Source: Sipunculus nudus (Eukaryota; Annelida; Sipuncula; Golfingiida; Sipunculidae). Taken from it: a DNA stretch of 64,000 nucleotides. The stretch is taken from NCBI GenBank assembly GCA_026874595.1, contig CM049322.1, positions 8,818,400-8,882,399 of the forward strand. The letters are read 5' to 3'. The notes beneath the pieces were generated by a model that was given only the letters and a program-made list of their open reading frames with translations, had not been told where the DNA came from and did no database searches. Each line of letters starts with the position of its first letter. Position 1 is the stretch's first letter. Of the stretch, positions 22,900 through 35,200 are shown one piece after another. The position numbers and the translations under genes are program-made.

Positions 22900-23112
22900 A
22901 CAAGGTTCAGGTTCAAAGTTAATAACTATTTTGTGCCCGTCCTTATTTTATTTATGACAGGATTGGAATATTTTATCAAGATAATATAAATTTTGTTGAT
23001 GTGCATACATAATTGTTCTATGATCGATTCTGCAAAATTCCAAAAAAATTAATCAATTATGAAAGAAAATGAACAATCAATGATATTATCATTTAATTGG
23101 CACATCACTGAA
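22900..23112 (+). repeat. Dispersed repeat family E, copy 2
   Basis: It shares with 1640-1890 and 52330-52606 the ordered phrases CAAGGTTCAGGTTCAAAGTT, TATGACAGGA, GATCGATTCTGCAAAATTC, AATTATGAAAGAAAATGA and a closing GGCACATCACTG. Confidence 0.5.
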
Positions 23113-26100
23113 AAAAACTAAGTTTGCTAGAATTAGCAGGACACTTTCCAGAATATAAAAATAATATTAGGAGCTAGTAAATTTAAGTCATATAACACAA
23201 AATCTATTATAATAATGCATAATGACCAGATACCAAAGGAAACTTGAATGGGAATATTCTTTCATTTTGTCAGTGAAATTATTTTAAAAAAAAATGAAAA
23301 ATCAACACAGGATAGAAATATACAAGTCCACACAAGCTGTGATTCTATTTACATTGCATTAATCATTTTATTAATCCTTTATGATGACCTTCATGGATCT
23401 CTTACAAAACCCCCACATAAACTTACAGGCATTATGAAATGTATGTTAAGTATTGATCAGATAAGTTATATATACAGCAGGATTTCAGGATCCAGATGTC
23501 CACTCCCATAAAATCAATATCACCGGTAACATTAAAGAATACCCAGAAGCAGTGTGAATATCCAGACTGTATTACGCACACAGTAGCTCCCACCCACACC
23601 AATAATATGAATATTCATATTTGTCGGTAATTTATCAACACATGCCAAACCGGCGCACACCGGTTATTTTTTGACTCACTGTTTACGTCACCTACATTCT
23701 GCAGTATTGTAGTAAACAGAAGCAGTGACAGAAGGTTAATACACCATAACTGTACCCAAAAATAACTTGTTCTGAAACCTAGGTCAAACAGAGCAGTTTT
23801 TGTGTGCCTTTTTATTTCTGCTGTTTACAAACAATTATTTGTTAGTTCTGTGCTTTTCAGAATTCTCAACTTCAGGTTTGGACATCCTACTATAAATGGG
23901 AGGATTTGGGTGTGGTCCATTAAAAGAGTCATTCCACTCTAAACTTTATTAAACCCCATGCTACCATACTTAAACCCCATGCTACCATACTATCCCCACA
24001 GATAGATTCCCTCCTGAACACTGTTTGAATGATTTATTGATGCAATATATAGAAAATACATTCAAGTGGTATTCTACGTTTGCATATATAGATAAACATG
24101 TATCAATGGATTGAGCACAAGCTACTTAAAGCTTATGAAGCTTGCTCCTGATTTCCAAGATGATCATTTTCTGAGGGAAAAAAAGAGGATGCAATTTTAT
24201 CATGTTGATGACTTTGAAATATAAAAAGGTGTGGACAACATAATGACTATGTTTAATAAAATTCTAGTGATGAGGAGAGGTTGTAAGGTGCTAGCTGACA
24301 GGAGAGAGAGTTTTGGTGGATGTGGAATGAGTTTGTCAAAATGTAATTTTCTTATAAGTTAAAATCTGTTTGAATTTTCAATAAAATTTGCCATTTTCCT
24401 TGTTTGATTTGTCACTAAAAAGCAGAACTTATAATGAGGTATGATTAGGCAAATACATTTTTCTAGAAGAAGACACTGTCTCCAGAGTTCTTTCTCCTTG
24501 TATGTACCTAAGTCCTGGCCAAACCTTGACTCGTGTGTTTTCCCTAAGATCTTTCAAAATAGCTCATGGCGACTTTCATTTTGCTTACATTCTTGACCTG
24601 CGATGTCACTGGTTGCATGTCCAAATAAGGGTATACCAACAGTAGAAGATACACAATAACAGGAAAATTTGATGCACTGAATTGCAAGCCAACAACTGAT
24701 TTGTAACTGATTATTTACCTCTGAGACAATTTATTTTATTTCAATTATTTTTTTTATAATGTACCATCCCCAAGTCCTCCGGGCTCTAAAAGCTGACAAA
24801 GCAGTTTGCAGTGATGAGGTTCTTTACCGTGTATGTGCACTAATTATACTTTTAAAAGTTTGCTGGTGGACCACTCCACTTGTATAGAAACATGTATGGT
24901 GGTGATATAAGAGAGGGAGAGCTACGGTACTTTTTTTCTTTTATTTACTGAAATTTATTTACATCCATTTTGCTAAAATTGCTTTTTTTAAAAGGTCTGA
25001 AATTTACTACAAAAGTAAGAACTGAATTGAGATTTGAATTGAAGGTAAATAATTGATCATTGAATCAACTGTAAGAGCCCTCACAATTCCAAGGCCTAAT
25101 AATAGGGTGACCTCTGCAAAGGTAAAACAGTCCCACTGGATCCATACTGCGCAACTGTTCAAATGATGCTTGATTCTACCAGTCTGCAGTCAGGGTTATA
25201 ATTCATGATTTCATGATTTAAAATCTATGATTTCCATGTTTAAACAGCATGAATTCCTTAATTTATTATCCATGAATTGCAGATTAAAATCCATCAAATT
25301 CATAGCTGAAAATCCACAAATTCCAAAGTTTAAAAACAAATTTTCAATAGGTTAACATATATACATGATTTGTCCCTGATTTTAAGATTTCAATCATGTA
25401 ACTCTTAAATCACATTTAAAACAAATGTTTTAGGCCATAAAGAAAAAAATATTCTACAGACTCCAGGTGAGAACAAAAATATGGTGGGAGTAGGCAAATT
25501 TTTGTTTCATTTTTTTACCTGGTTCAGACACAATATGTGTAATTTTGTCAGCTTGCCTGGTAAATACAAAAATTTGCTCCAGTTCTTGAAAATGTGTACA
25601 TATAATCACACAATTTAGTCCATTTTCTATACCATTAAAATTTTTATGAAATTGGTGCCACGGCACAAATCAGCAACAGGACCAAGGACCTAGTCTTTAT
25701 TTTCAACAACAAGAAGATTTTGATCCATTAAAAAATGTGAGCAGTGATTCCATAAAACATTAACATTTCTTGTATGGTCTCACTTTAATTAAATTATAAA
25801 TCTGCTGTTAAATAATTATAGTCATGACAAAGCTACAAAAAGTATCAAGCTGTCTATATAAACAATTGCGTGATCCTGTAGGTTTCTGAATGGAAACAGA
25901 CTAAAATTAAGTAAAAAGGCTTGGTGGTGGTCACTGATGCATTATCATGGTGTGAACCTTGATGAATATTCATGAAAGGTTGAAAGGCATTCCAGGTAAA
26001 TATCACAGAAGTGGCAGATGGCCCAAGCTCTGGTCAAGGACCTCGCTGACCCATGCCTGGTAAAAATATCCGACCTTGAGCAAGTATATTGACCTTGAGC

Positions 26101-26724
26101 TCGTAAATATATGCCTTTGTAACCCAACCGGCCCTTTGAACCTATAGATAGATCACTTGAAAGACTGAGTCACAGCCAAACAGCAGATAGAGAACACACA
26201 TAAGCGCTAAAGAGAGCCAATACCTCTGCCTCTCATCCATATCACATCCAACTTGTATCTATTAGTGGTGGGCCAATTAATCATTATATTGTTAATTGAT
26301 CATTTTCTTTCACAATTGGTTAAATCAGTAGCATTTTCAAATAATCGATCACAAATGATTATGTATGCACATGCCTCAAAGTCATTTTATCCAGAAAAAT
26401 ATATTCTAATCAAGGAAGAGATATTAGAAAGATGGGAGAAAAAGTGGGACAGCATTTAAACTGAACCTTGTGTTACAAACAAGTGTCAACAACCTGGCCA
26501 TGACCTTGACCTTTCAGCGTTATGTGCAACTCGATTGCATTAACTGAGTCAACAATTAAGATATACTTCTCAACAGCTGTAATACATAGAAGATACTAAG
26601 TACTTGATTAATAATAAATCATAGGTTGTTTTTTCCACCTTAGAACTTAAATTTACAACTAATTCCTATATTAAACAATTAACACATCTGTACAGTGTAA
26701 CATACATGTGACTTTGTTATTTAC
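23113..26724. other. Left-over of intron 2, no gene seen
   Basis: No exon was recognised. A short direct duplication (AAACCCCATGCTACCATACT) is at 23952-23993. A stretch of ATGATT/AATCCAT phrases at 25195-25340 is low-complexity. A family-E-type copy in reverse orientation lies at about 26262-26460 (starts TAGTGGTGGGCCAATTAATC). Confidence 0.5.
26262..26460 (-). repeat. Dispersed repeat family E-like copy, reverse
   Basis: It starts AGTGGTGGGCCAATTAATCA and carries AATTGATCATTTTCTTTCAC, AATCGATC and GCACATGCC phrases, the complement of the other family E copies. The boundary on the right is uncertain. Confidence 0.4.
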
Positions 26725-26856
26725 CTTGCAATAACGGGCACACCTTCCATATAGAGATGACACCCTCACTGGCGAACTGTCCAAACGATAGCTCCATGAA
26801 GAACAACGGTATCCCGGCAAACGTCAACATAATGATATACGGGATGAGGAAAGCTC
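26725..26856 (-). CDS. SLC6 transporter exon with TM2
   Basis: This exon covers residues 61-104 plus one base. It begins [10 protein letters not shown] and continues [20 protein letters not shown], the family's TM2 and its very conserved ELSFGQFAS end, then [14 protein letters not shown] in the first intracellular loop. The wording [14 protein letters not shown] is like GlyT1, and VSVWKA-like ISIWKV followed by PLLQG is closer to GlyT2. The acceptor is TTTCCAG (AG at 26858-26857) and the donor G|GTAAAT at 26724. Both flanking introns are phase 1 and the junction codons give glycine in each case, as expected for NGGGAF and LQGIG. Confidence 0.9.
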
Positions 26857-27409
26857 CTGGAAACAAAAAATGCAAATTACAAACTGTGTTCCCAGCTCAT
26901 CAAAAATTAGTTTGACCACTACAACAGCTTTGTGATATTATCGCCGTGTAGATTTTTGTTCCAAGACTTTTACAATCTGGTTCCTAAAGCTTTATTTAGG
27001 TATTTTATCTGCTAGTGATAATATATATCATTCTCTCGACTCTGTTGACTGTGATTCAGTTGAATCAGTTATGAGCTGCTTATTACATATATATAATCCG
27101 CAACACATTTCTGTGATGTGAAGTCTGACAAAATGCATCTGGTATGAGGTAGTTAAATAGTGAAACAGTGCGACCTGTGTGCATGTGTCCATAATGGTAC
27201 TGTAAGTGCTATTAATTAAAGCAGATTTGCTAGTGTGGATACAGCCTTATACTTTTACTGTCTGAGATATATATAACAAATATTTGTATATACACTCGAC
27301 CCAAACACTAAATGCCAAGTTTTGCTGACAGGTGTCACTTATGTATTTGAAAACTGTTACTGCCGATGATGGTGTTTTGCTAATTTTTCTTCAGGTAATG
27401 TTTGCTTAC
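26857..27409. other. Intron 1, no gene seen
   Basis: A 553-bp phase-1 intron, AT-rich with no repeats noticed. The donor is GTAAGC and the acceptor TTTCCAG. Confidence 0.85.
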
Positions 27410-27602
27410 CTCCACCATTTCTGTAGCACAGGTACGGGAAACGCCAGAGGTTTCCGAGGCCAACTGCATACGACAGACATGACAACAGGAAGTCGAGCTT
27501 CCCGGTCCAGTTTCCTCGCTCCTTGTTCTCATCTCCTGAGGATGCGAGCGAGTTGCTCTCCTCGCCGTTCTCAAGTTTTTTCTCTAACATATTTGAATTT
27601 TC
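27410..27602 (-). CDS. SLC6 transporter exon with start ATG and TM1
   Basis: The exon holds an ATG at 27590-27588 and codes for residues 1-60 plus one base of codon 61. The N-terminus is short and acidic ([15 protein letters not shown]), followed by [10 protein letters not shown] and TM1 at about residues 32-56. TM1 contains [15 protein letters not shown], the unwound helix that binds Na+ and substrate backbone in SLC6 proteins, and then CYRNGGG. The donor is G|GTAAGC at 27409. Upstream of the ATG a clear acceptor (pyrimidine tract then TTTCAG, AG at 27604-27603) marks the exon's probable 5' edge, so the ATG sits 13 bases inside an internal exon. Either the 5' UTR is spliced, or more coding sequence lies upstream in the same frame, which stays open to 27641. 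Many GlyT2 proteins have much longer N-termini. Confidence 0.88.
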
Positions 27603-29634
27603 CTGAAACAAGGAAAAAATAACATAAAATTTACCTGTCAAGTGCCTGTGCTTGTCTAATTTAATGATCTTTAAAATACCACATCTTCTTGTATTTTTTA
27701 TTTTAAAAAAATAATTATATCATTTTTTCTTATTATGAGATCATGCACAATTTATTTCTATTCACAAAATTCATAAATACTTATATGTATTTGTCAAATG
27801 AAAGTGAGAATAACTATATACATGCAACAAAGGTATCAATGTGTACTAATATACAAAAATATACGAGTACCACATTAGCAGACCACATTCCGTCTCTGCA
27901 CGTCCTGTTTAAATCATATTTACCTTCGTACCTACTCATGTTAATACATCCATTAATCCTATATAAAAATATTATATTATACACACCTGGCCTGCTTAAT
28001 CCTAAATTCCTTGTAAACAACGCAATTAATTACATGTTAACCCCAGCAATATAAACCTCTCTTGTTACTCCAGTGTCACAAACTAAAATGAAGCCATCGG
28101 ACTTGCGCCAGAAAAAGTAGGGATGGAAATTTCCATTGTACTGTACTTAAAGATTGTATGTGATAAAAGTCATATGCACCCACCACTATAAATAAACACA
28201 AGGCTTGTAAATTTAAGGGTAGCCTATTTAATGTTGCTGGGGTCGAAGGTCGCATATTGAAAAGCATTAATATTTACTGCAGTAATGCATACAGCAGAAT
28301 TATAGTTAAAACATGTGCACATCTGGGTCACATGGTACAATACATGATGTTTGCCTACACAACAACTTCTATCATTTCCCGGGTTGATTTATACAAGTTT
28401 ATCACTCAGTTCACAGTCTTCAATTTTTTACTATCATGCGCTATTTCATTCTCCTTTTTCCCTACTTTAAACCTTTTTTTCGAGCTAGAAATGATAAATT
28501 CCGAGGTTACCAATAGAATCTTTCTTATCTGATATTCTCAATTTTTTTCCTAGGCTATATTTGATATTTTTTTCTCTTCTTCCCCTTTATCCATTTTCTC
28601 CTCAGATGTTACAACTTACAACTCCCTTGTGAACACTTTTCTTCTAATCTTCTCAGTACCATCAAAAATTTTCAATTCTTTTTTTTTTTTTTCTTATTTC
28701 TTAATAGATCTTGTTGTCTCTTAATCTCTTTCTTCATTCAAAGCAATGCTCTCCCCATCAACAGATGAAGATGCACCTCTTGTTTCTTAGACTTGTTTTA
28801 TTAAAATATTTATCTTTCACAATCTGTAGTTCTTGACATCTATGCCCAAAATCACTGTCTGTATTGTATAATGTATGTGCCTACATACTAGCTTTGTACA
28901 CTGGACATACCAATATGAGCCAACCTAATCTGATTGTAACATAGATACTTGTATGTTACACGAAACTCAACTTCTAACGCACTTTAAACACCAGCACAAG
29001 GGATGAAGGCAGAGCATTCCCAGCATGCTTTGCATTCCTCGGTCCTAACTATTAACACAATACCGCAGACACCATGATGATACAGCAACAAAAATCCACA
29101 TCAGCGAAGGATGTGTGTCAAATTAACCCTCAACAAAGCAGATACCGGTTGTTAATTAGATATGTAGGTTTTCAGGATTTTTCCACTGGCTCAACCCATG
29201 CCCCCATGTAGGGGGTCAAAGTTCAACGACAGTACCAAGGTTCAGTGATACAATGTTGGTAAACAATCACATCTGCTGCTGCAATAAATGTAAACAATCA
29301 ATAAATGGGTCATTTAGCAACAATTTTTTTTTTTTACCAGAATGAAGGCTACAGCACTTTTAAAAGTTCAATGACATAAACGCATGTGACCCACTGAATG
29401 CAAATAATCTAATATATAATGAATAAATAGAACTGCGTTCTTAAGATTGTGTACTAATATGTCTTATTTGCCACAAAATTTGTCAGCCATCACCTTATTC
29501 ATAACGTCATTGACGTCTCTATGTTAACAATGGCCAAGAACAATTGTATACTCTAATGTGATGCTGTTTCTTATCAAATACAGTATTTCATACTTGGTCT
29601 ATTTTTGAATATATATAAATATATATAATTACAT

Positions 29635-29752
29635 TTTTGTATGTATAAATAATTGTTCTTAATCAATTATTCAAAAATGCAATCAATTTAATCGATTTAG
29701 AAACAAAAAGACCAATAATTGATTTTAATAATTAATAGGCACATCACTACTA
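29635..29752 (+). repeat. Dispersed repeat family E, truncated copy
   Basis: Contains TTGTATGTATAAATAATTGT, TCAATTATTCAAAAATGCAA, ACCAATAATTGATT and the closing AGGCACATCACT. Confidence 0.45.
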
Positions 29753-30976
29753 ACTATGAACAGTGACTCCTCCATGGTTCTCTGTAAGAATTTTAAAATT
29801 ATAACTGACAATGATATCCCTCAACCAAGTGTACTGCCAATGTTGCGCAAATCCTATTGCCATACCTCAGGACATCTGGTACATCCTAGGAGGGGTCTTT
29901 TCTCATATTTTCATCCTAATCCCGAGAAATTTGACATTATTTCTCTATGGGACTTTTAGCGCCATCTGTCTGGATCTACATGAACTATGCAAGGGTATAA
30001 TATACAAGTAATTTCAGCATATAAAATATAATCTTAACAAAAATCACTGACATTGTGAATCAGGTCAATAATAATGAACGTTTTTTTCTGTACCATCTCC
30101 TACCAAGGCTGCATATCATATTTATCTAGACATGACAAGACTTTTTACTGAAGCGTTAGAAGGCCTGTCTTGTGCAGCTGACATTGAGAACTAGTTTTTG
30201 TATGCAGTTCTACATTTTGAACCAGTCTCAATAAATTTTATAACCTGGTCATAAACTATAAATCAAACCTGGTGTCTTTGAGTGTCTTGAGTCCTGTATA
30301 TGTATATCAATTACCATCTCAGAAATGTCAAGCTGGCACAACAACTGATCGTAATTCACTCAACACCTGGTCATCAATAACACTTCACAATTTCCTGTCC
30401 AAGACACATCAATGATTTATAGAAAATTTGACACTGAACAGTTTATAGTCATAATTAAAATATCAACAGTCAATTTTTCCCTCCCAATATAAGGATCTGA
30501 ATTTTAATTGTATTATTTCTTTATAAATAAATTTCAATGAAAATCAATGATACTGAAGTTACCATAACCTTCTTTACTTCAAATCATAGTAAGTCTACTT
30601 GGCAAGCCCTAGCTAGTATAATTTGGAACAAGACACAGGCTTTGACTGACAGGCGAGGTCATGTCTGCACAAATGTGAGCAACTACTGTTGCCGAAAATA
30701 TACAATACACCAAAACAAATTTTTTTTAACATAGAAACTCCTGAGGAAACAGCTGGATACAGTTCTAATACTTCCTTGAGGATATGGGATCTTTTTGCTT
30801 CCTTGTTTTTAAGTTGGATAATGCTATTGTACTTGCATGTATCAGTACGATCTGCTTAAGTGAGCTTATTAACATTATATACAAAAATGTGTTTCCCACA
30901 TTATTTATTCAAATTATCATACCAATAGAAGCATCAAATTAATTTAATATCCTGAGAAATATTAAAATTTTAACTT

Positions 30977-30978
<2 letters not shown>

Positions 30979-31029
<51 letters not shown>
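30979..31029 (+). repeat. (AT)n microsatellite
   Basis: About 51 bp of uninterrupted AT dinucleotides. Confidence 0.95.
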
Positions 31030-31031
<2 letters not shown>

Positions 31032-31884
31032 GCATGCCTGTTTTACCCTCTGGTGAGTGACTTAAGTACAGATATTTAAATTTGCATAATAATATATATA
31101 ATTATGATTATAATATAAATAATAAAGTATATCAACATATAATATGTAATAAGCAGTTGATATTCTATTGACTAACCTTCTACCAGCAAGTGCAGCTTGA
31201 TCCAACTTTACAACATTAAGTTCCTCAGTTTACTATTGATCTGGGTCCTGAATGGTCGTGACCGTCATATACTGGTGGTGCATGCAACAGAACTGCAGGT
31301 TGCATCAGGCCCTATTTATACTATATACCACTGTTCATGACACCTGTGCGTGTCAGAAAGTTTTTCACACCCATTCAAAAAACATCTATTTATGGTGATA
31401 ACTACCTCGTTTTCAGAACCTTTTTTTCATCCACCTGAATACATTTGATAACCACCTCGTCAAGAGAGCTCCAGCCGACAAATCACTGTGTGCACCGATA
31501 TGAAAATTGTTTCCATTCAAAAGTACTTTTGATAAAATGTCTCCCTTCAGCCAAAGCAAAAAACAATGCACAAGGCAGGCCTGGGATCTTCAATTGTTTT
31601 CATCCGTGATAAGCAGCATCAGATGCAAATTCGGAATCTTGAGCCACTGCAACTTTTTTCACATTAAAATTGAGAAGACGAACCACAAATTAACTCACTA
31701 GGTCAGCTATGCGTGAAGAACACATATGCCTCGATTTATAGTAATACACATCATTCTAAATCTCCCTCTGCTGAGATGTAACTGAAGATAATGTAGAAGA
31801 TGAAGATGGGGAGTACTGTATACTGATGCTGCAAAACATATTTTAAATACATGCTGTTTAGTTATAAAGGACAAAACCTACTTG

Positions 31885-32125
31885 ACCTTATCTTCAACGA
31901 GATAAAAGATAAAATGCTGTTGCCTTAACGAGATAACTGATAAAGCTCTGCAGCATCTTCAATAAGAGAGAGGATGAGGAGCTGTATCTTTAACGAGATA
32001 GAAGATGAACCCTGCTGCCTTCAACGAGATAAAAGATAAGGCCCTGCATTATATTCAACGAGATAGAAGATAAAATCCTATTACCTTCAACGAGATAAAA
32101 GATAAGGCTTTGCATTGTCTTAAGA
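31885..32125 (+). repeat. Minisatellite with AACGAGATAAAAGATAA units
   Basis: About seven degenerate units of roughly 33-36 bp. Each contains a form of TTCAACGAGATAAAAGATAA followed by a CTGCATT/CTGTTGCC tail. Unit ends vary in length. Confidence 0.8.
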
Positions 32126-32250
32126 CAGCAAATGGTCGGTCACTGACATGACTTTGAATTACATTTTTAAGCCTCCATTACTTAATTATCTGAATTGGGA
32201 TGAACTGTATGATATGAAGTGATGGTGACATGAATTATGAATTTAAACTT

Positions 32251-32274
32251 CACAGTATATTATAATATACTGTG
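32251..32274. repeat. Perfect 24-bp palindrome
   Basis: The half-site CACAGTATATTA is followed directly by its exact complement in reverse. Immediately to the right, GGTTGGCTTTATATTCGCGA resembles the edge of a small mobile repeat, so this may be a repeat end. Confidence 0.8.
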
Positions 32275-35200
32275 GTTGGCTTTATATTCGCGAGGCTGAA
32301 ATTCCAAGATTTCTTTATTTCGGATGTTTTGTGATGGTTTTATTTTTGCGAATGCACTAGAACCTTAAACATCTAAATCAGCATGTTTAACAATAATTAA
32401 TTTGTGATTGCATATGCCAGTTCCGATTACCATCACAGATAAGGTCTGCTGATTAACAAACCATGTTTCTAGATGTGTGATACCTTATACGATTGAGCAG
32501 ATGCACAAGCCTCATTTACTTGAGGGACATCATATTCCCAAGGGTTTCATATTTGTGATATTGTGAAGATAAAACCCTCACGAAACTAAAGGCAACAACA
32601 GTATGTATCGATGATTTCATTCCAAACTGTGTATCAAAAAGCCTTGCATAGTGCGCGATTTGCAGACGGCACAGAGACCGAGGGAGACCATCCTTCTGCT
32701 GTAACAACATTTTGAAATGATCTAAAATGTAACCCAAGTGTCTACCAATCCTCATCTTGTGTCTCTCTCATCCTCAGGTACCAGAATTCACACAAAAAAT
32801 CCCTTTCTAACAATAACATTAAAAGATCATATGTAACCATAGGATAATCTTCATGTTCATTTAACTGATAGTGACACCTACAGACCAATTTTCCACTTCT
32901 GCCCACAACAAAAAATTGCTCGAGGTTTGCAAGTATACTATGATTGATTTTTTACCACCTGTTTCATGTACAATTAAACTTTCACACTCGGCCAGTTTGT
33001 AGCGAATCCTTAACGAATAACTTTCCACAAATATTCTAGCTAGACCTGCAAACTGCTCAGGAGTCTTTGATATAATTGTTTTTTTTTTATTATTAATTCT
33101 AGAAATATATACCCAATATACTTCTTTTCCACTTTACTTTAGTGCCGCCTACCAATGATGACTGTCACGGACTGTTCAGATCAGTAATTAATATCGACAA
33201 AAAAGACTATTTGTTATATCATGAATAAGAAAAGAACTAAAACTCTCTTTTTCTTCTGAGCTGGGTTCTTGTCAGGGTCTCTGTCAAATATCTGGTTTCA
33301 ATATATAAAACCCCCAATGGTGAATCAAATTACCGAACGCAGCAGACACGCAGCAGACGACACTAACGTGCACTGTGCATGCCTGTGGGAAAAGGTCCAT
33401 TTTGACCTGTGACATCATGGTTTTAAGTGTATATATCCAAAATGGCAGCCCCAATAAGGGGTTTCGTGTAACTAGGAGAAATAATTCTGTCAGGGTACTG
33501 AAAAGGATGCCCGGTTGCAATATAAAAGGACTCCAAGGACAAAGTCCAGGCTTCATACATAGAAGTAACAAGTATAATTTATTTCATGAACTGCTGCATC
33601 CAATGTAGATTTAAGATGACCTTCCTTTCTAAATCTATTAGTATTTATTTAACATCATGATATATTCTGGCATAAAAGTCACCAGCTTAGTTGCATTTTC
33701 ATGTATCTATGCATGTTTTTATTGCCTTGAATAAGGTAAATAATATCTATATAAAATTTATATGAAACAATAGGTATGAATTTAATCCATACACCTGGCT
33801 GGAGCACTTCTAAGCCACCTCCATCCAACAACAAAAGCCCAGTTCGTAACCTGATTTTTAGGCGGCAAATTCTGTACTTAACAATATCTGTGCCAGTGCT
33901 TCAGTGTGCCAGCTTATCTGTGCTCTTGGCATCCTGAATGCCCCTCACATCTAAGTCATAAAATCTGTCTCCCTCATAAATTTATCAGAGGGAAGGGGGG
34001 GGGGGGGGAGCATTCCTATCTGCCAACACCTTGGTTACCATGCACATATTATACCTGAGAATCTTGCTAGACTCCCCTCTCCTTAGGTGATGGGATGATC
34101 CTCCCAGCTTGATCAACTAGTCCATTTTGCTTGTGAGGGGTGACAGATAAGGTCCTGGTTTCTGTTACATGTGAGATCCATCTGGTAAACATATTAAGCC
34201 TGCTATTCTCAGGGAGGTGGATCTGTAGCCTACAGAGGACTTGCATTTGTGTGTTATTATGTGTGGGTGTGTTACTGTTAGTATGTGTATGTGTGGGTGT
34301 GTTAACATGGGAGTTGCCGTGGGGCGTCAGGGTGAGAAAGTAAACTTTTGTTTCACTGTATAATAACCAGGGCATAATATAACTTTCACACAAATTAGAG
34401 AAAATAATCCAACGAAGATATCCAATTTAAAAAACTTTTTTTTTATATAGGTCCATGGCCTGCAGGTTGCAATGTCTACTGATTGTGGATGAAGATGACA
34501 AAATGAATATGGAAATAATATATCCTAAATTCTTTTTTTTATTAAAATTATTGTATCTTTTATGTGCATCCTGTAGTGCAGAAGGCCTAAGTAGGGTTTG
34601 CACAAGTACATGGGTTGAACAGCTGGCAGTCTGTATATTAAAGTACAACTGCCGGTAATGTTGGATGTATATTTATATTTAATCATATTTCATTTCATTT
34701 TATTTTTGCACAGTCTTGGTAATAACTGAAAAGTGATGTCCTGTCATAAGACATAAGAGCAAATCTCTGAACATCTATCTAGATTTTGTCATTATTCCTT
34801 AGTTAAAGGGGCCTAATCACCTGTCTGACATTTATAAACTAGGGGTATAGTCCATTGGAGCTTTTATTAAAATAGGCCAGAAAACATGGATATCACCGCA
34901 CACAGGCAGCTTGTTTTGTTTATATCAACGTGTGATTGTAAAAAAAAAAAACTTTTCACATACTAACCATTGTAGATGGTGCTGCATCAGTTGTATTCTC
35001 TTCAACTTGAAGTCTTTGGTGCTAAACATACATGCAAATCCCAGTAAACAAGATTATGCACTCCACCTTAGGTCTGATTCTGTTGACCAATCAGATTAGT
35101 CTATTCTGAATCTTAACCAATCAGAAGAATGAAAGTGTACCTTTGTCTGGTGTGATCCCATATGACCTATGTAAATCGCCCTCACACATGAATATTAAGT

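Larger units (their letters stand above)
2898..27602 (-). other. Gene model: SLC6 glycine-transporter-like gene, 5' part (6 exons)
   Basis: Six minus-strand exons join without a frame break. Exon lengths are 193 (181 from the ATG), 132, 144, 232, 133 and 135 nt, giving 319 codons; the five internal introns have phases 1, 1, 1, 2 and 0, and the exon 6 donor is also phase 0. Intron sizes are 553, 6798, 14540, 1401 and 444 bp. The product resembles SLC6 family members, which move a small amino acid or amine into cells with Na+ and Cl-. GlyT-clade features are the TM1 motif [19 protein letters not shown] in TM4, KSSGK then VYFTATFPY in TM5, and YYLTPQWE after TM5. The second half, with TM6 and TM8 substrate and ion residues, is off the window, so glycine as substrate is inference. 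A related invertebrate SLC6 subgroup remains possible. Confidence 0.88.
27603..31880. other. Upstream region or intron 0, no gene seen
   Basis: No exon was recognised. The region has a pyrimidine-rich plus strand (about 28435-28800, long T/C runs), a family E remnant ending GGCACATCACT at 29635-29752, and an (AT)n microsatellite at 30979-31029. If the ATG exon has an upstream partner, this is part of a long first intron. Confidence 0.5.
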
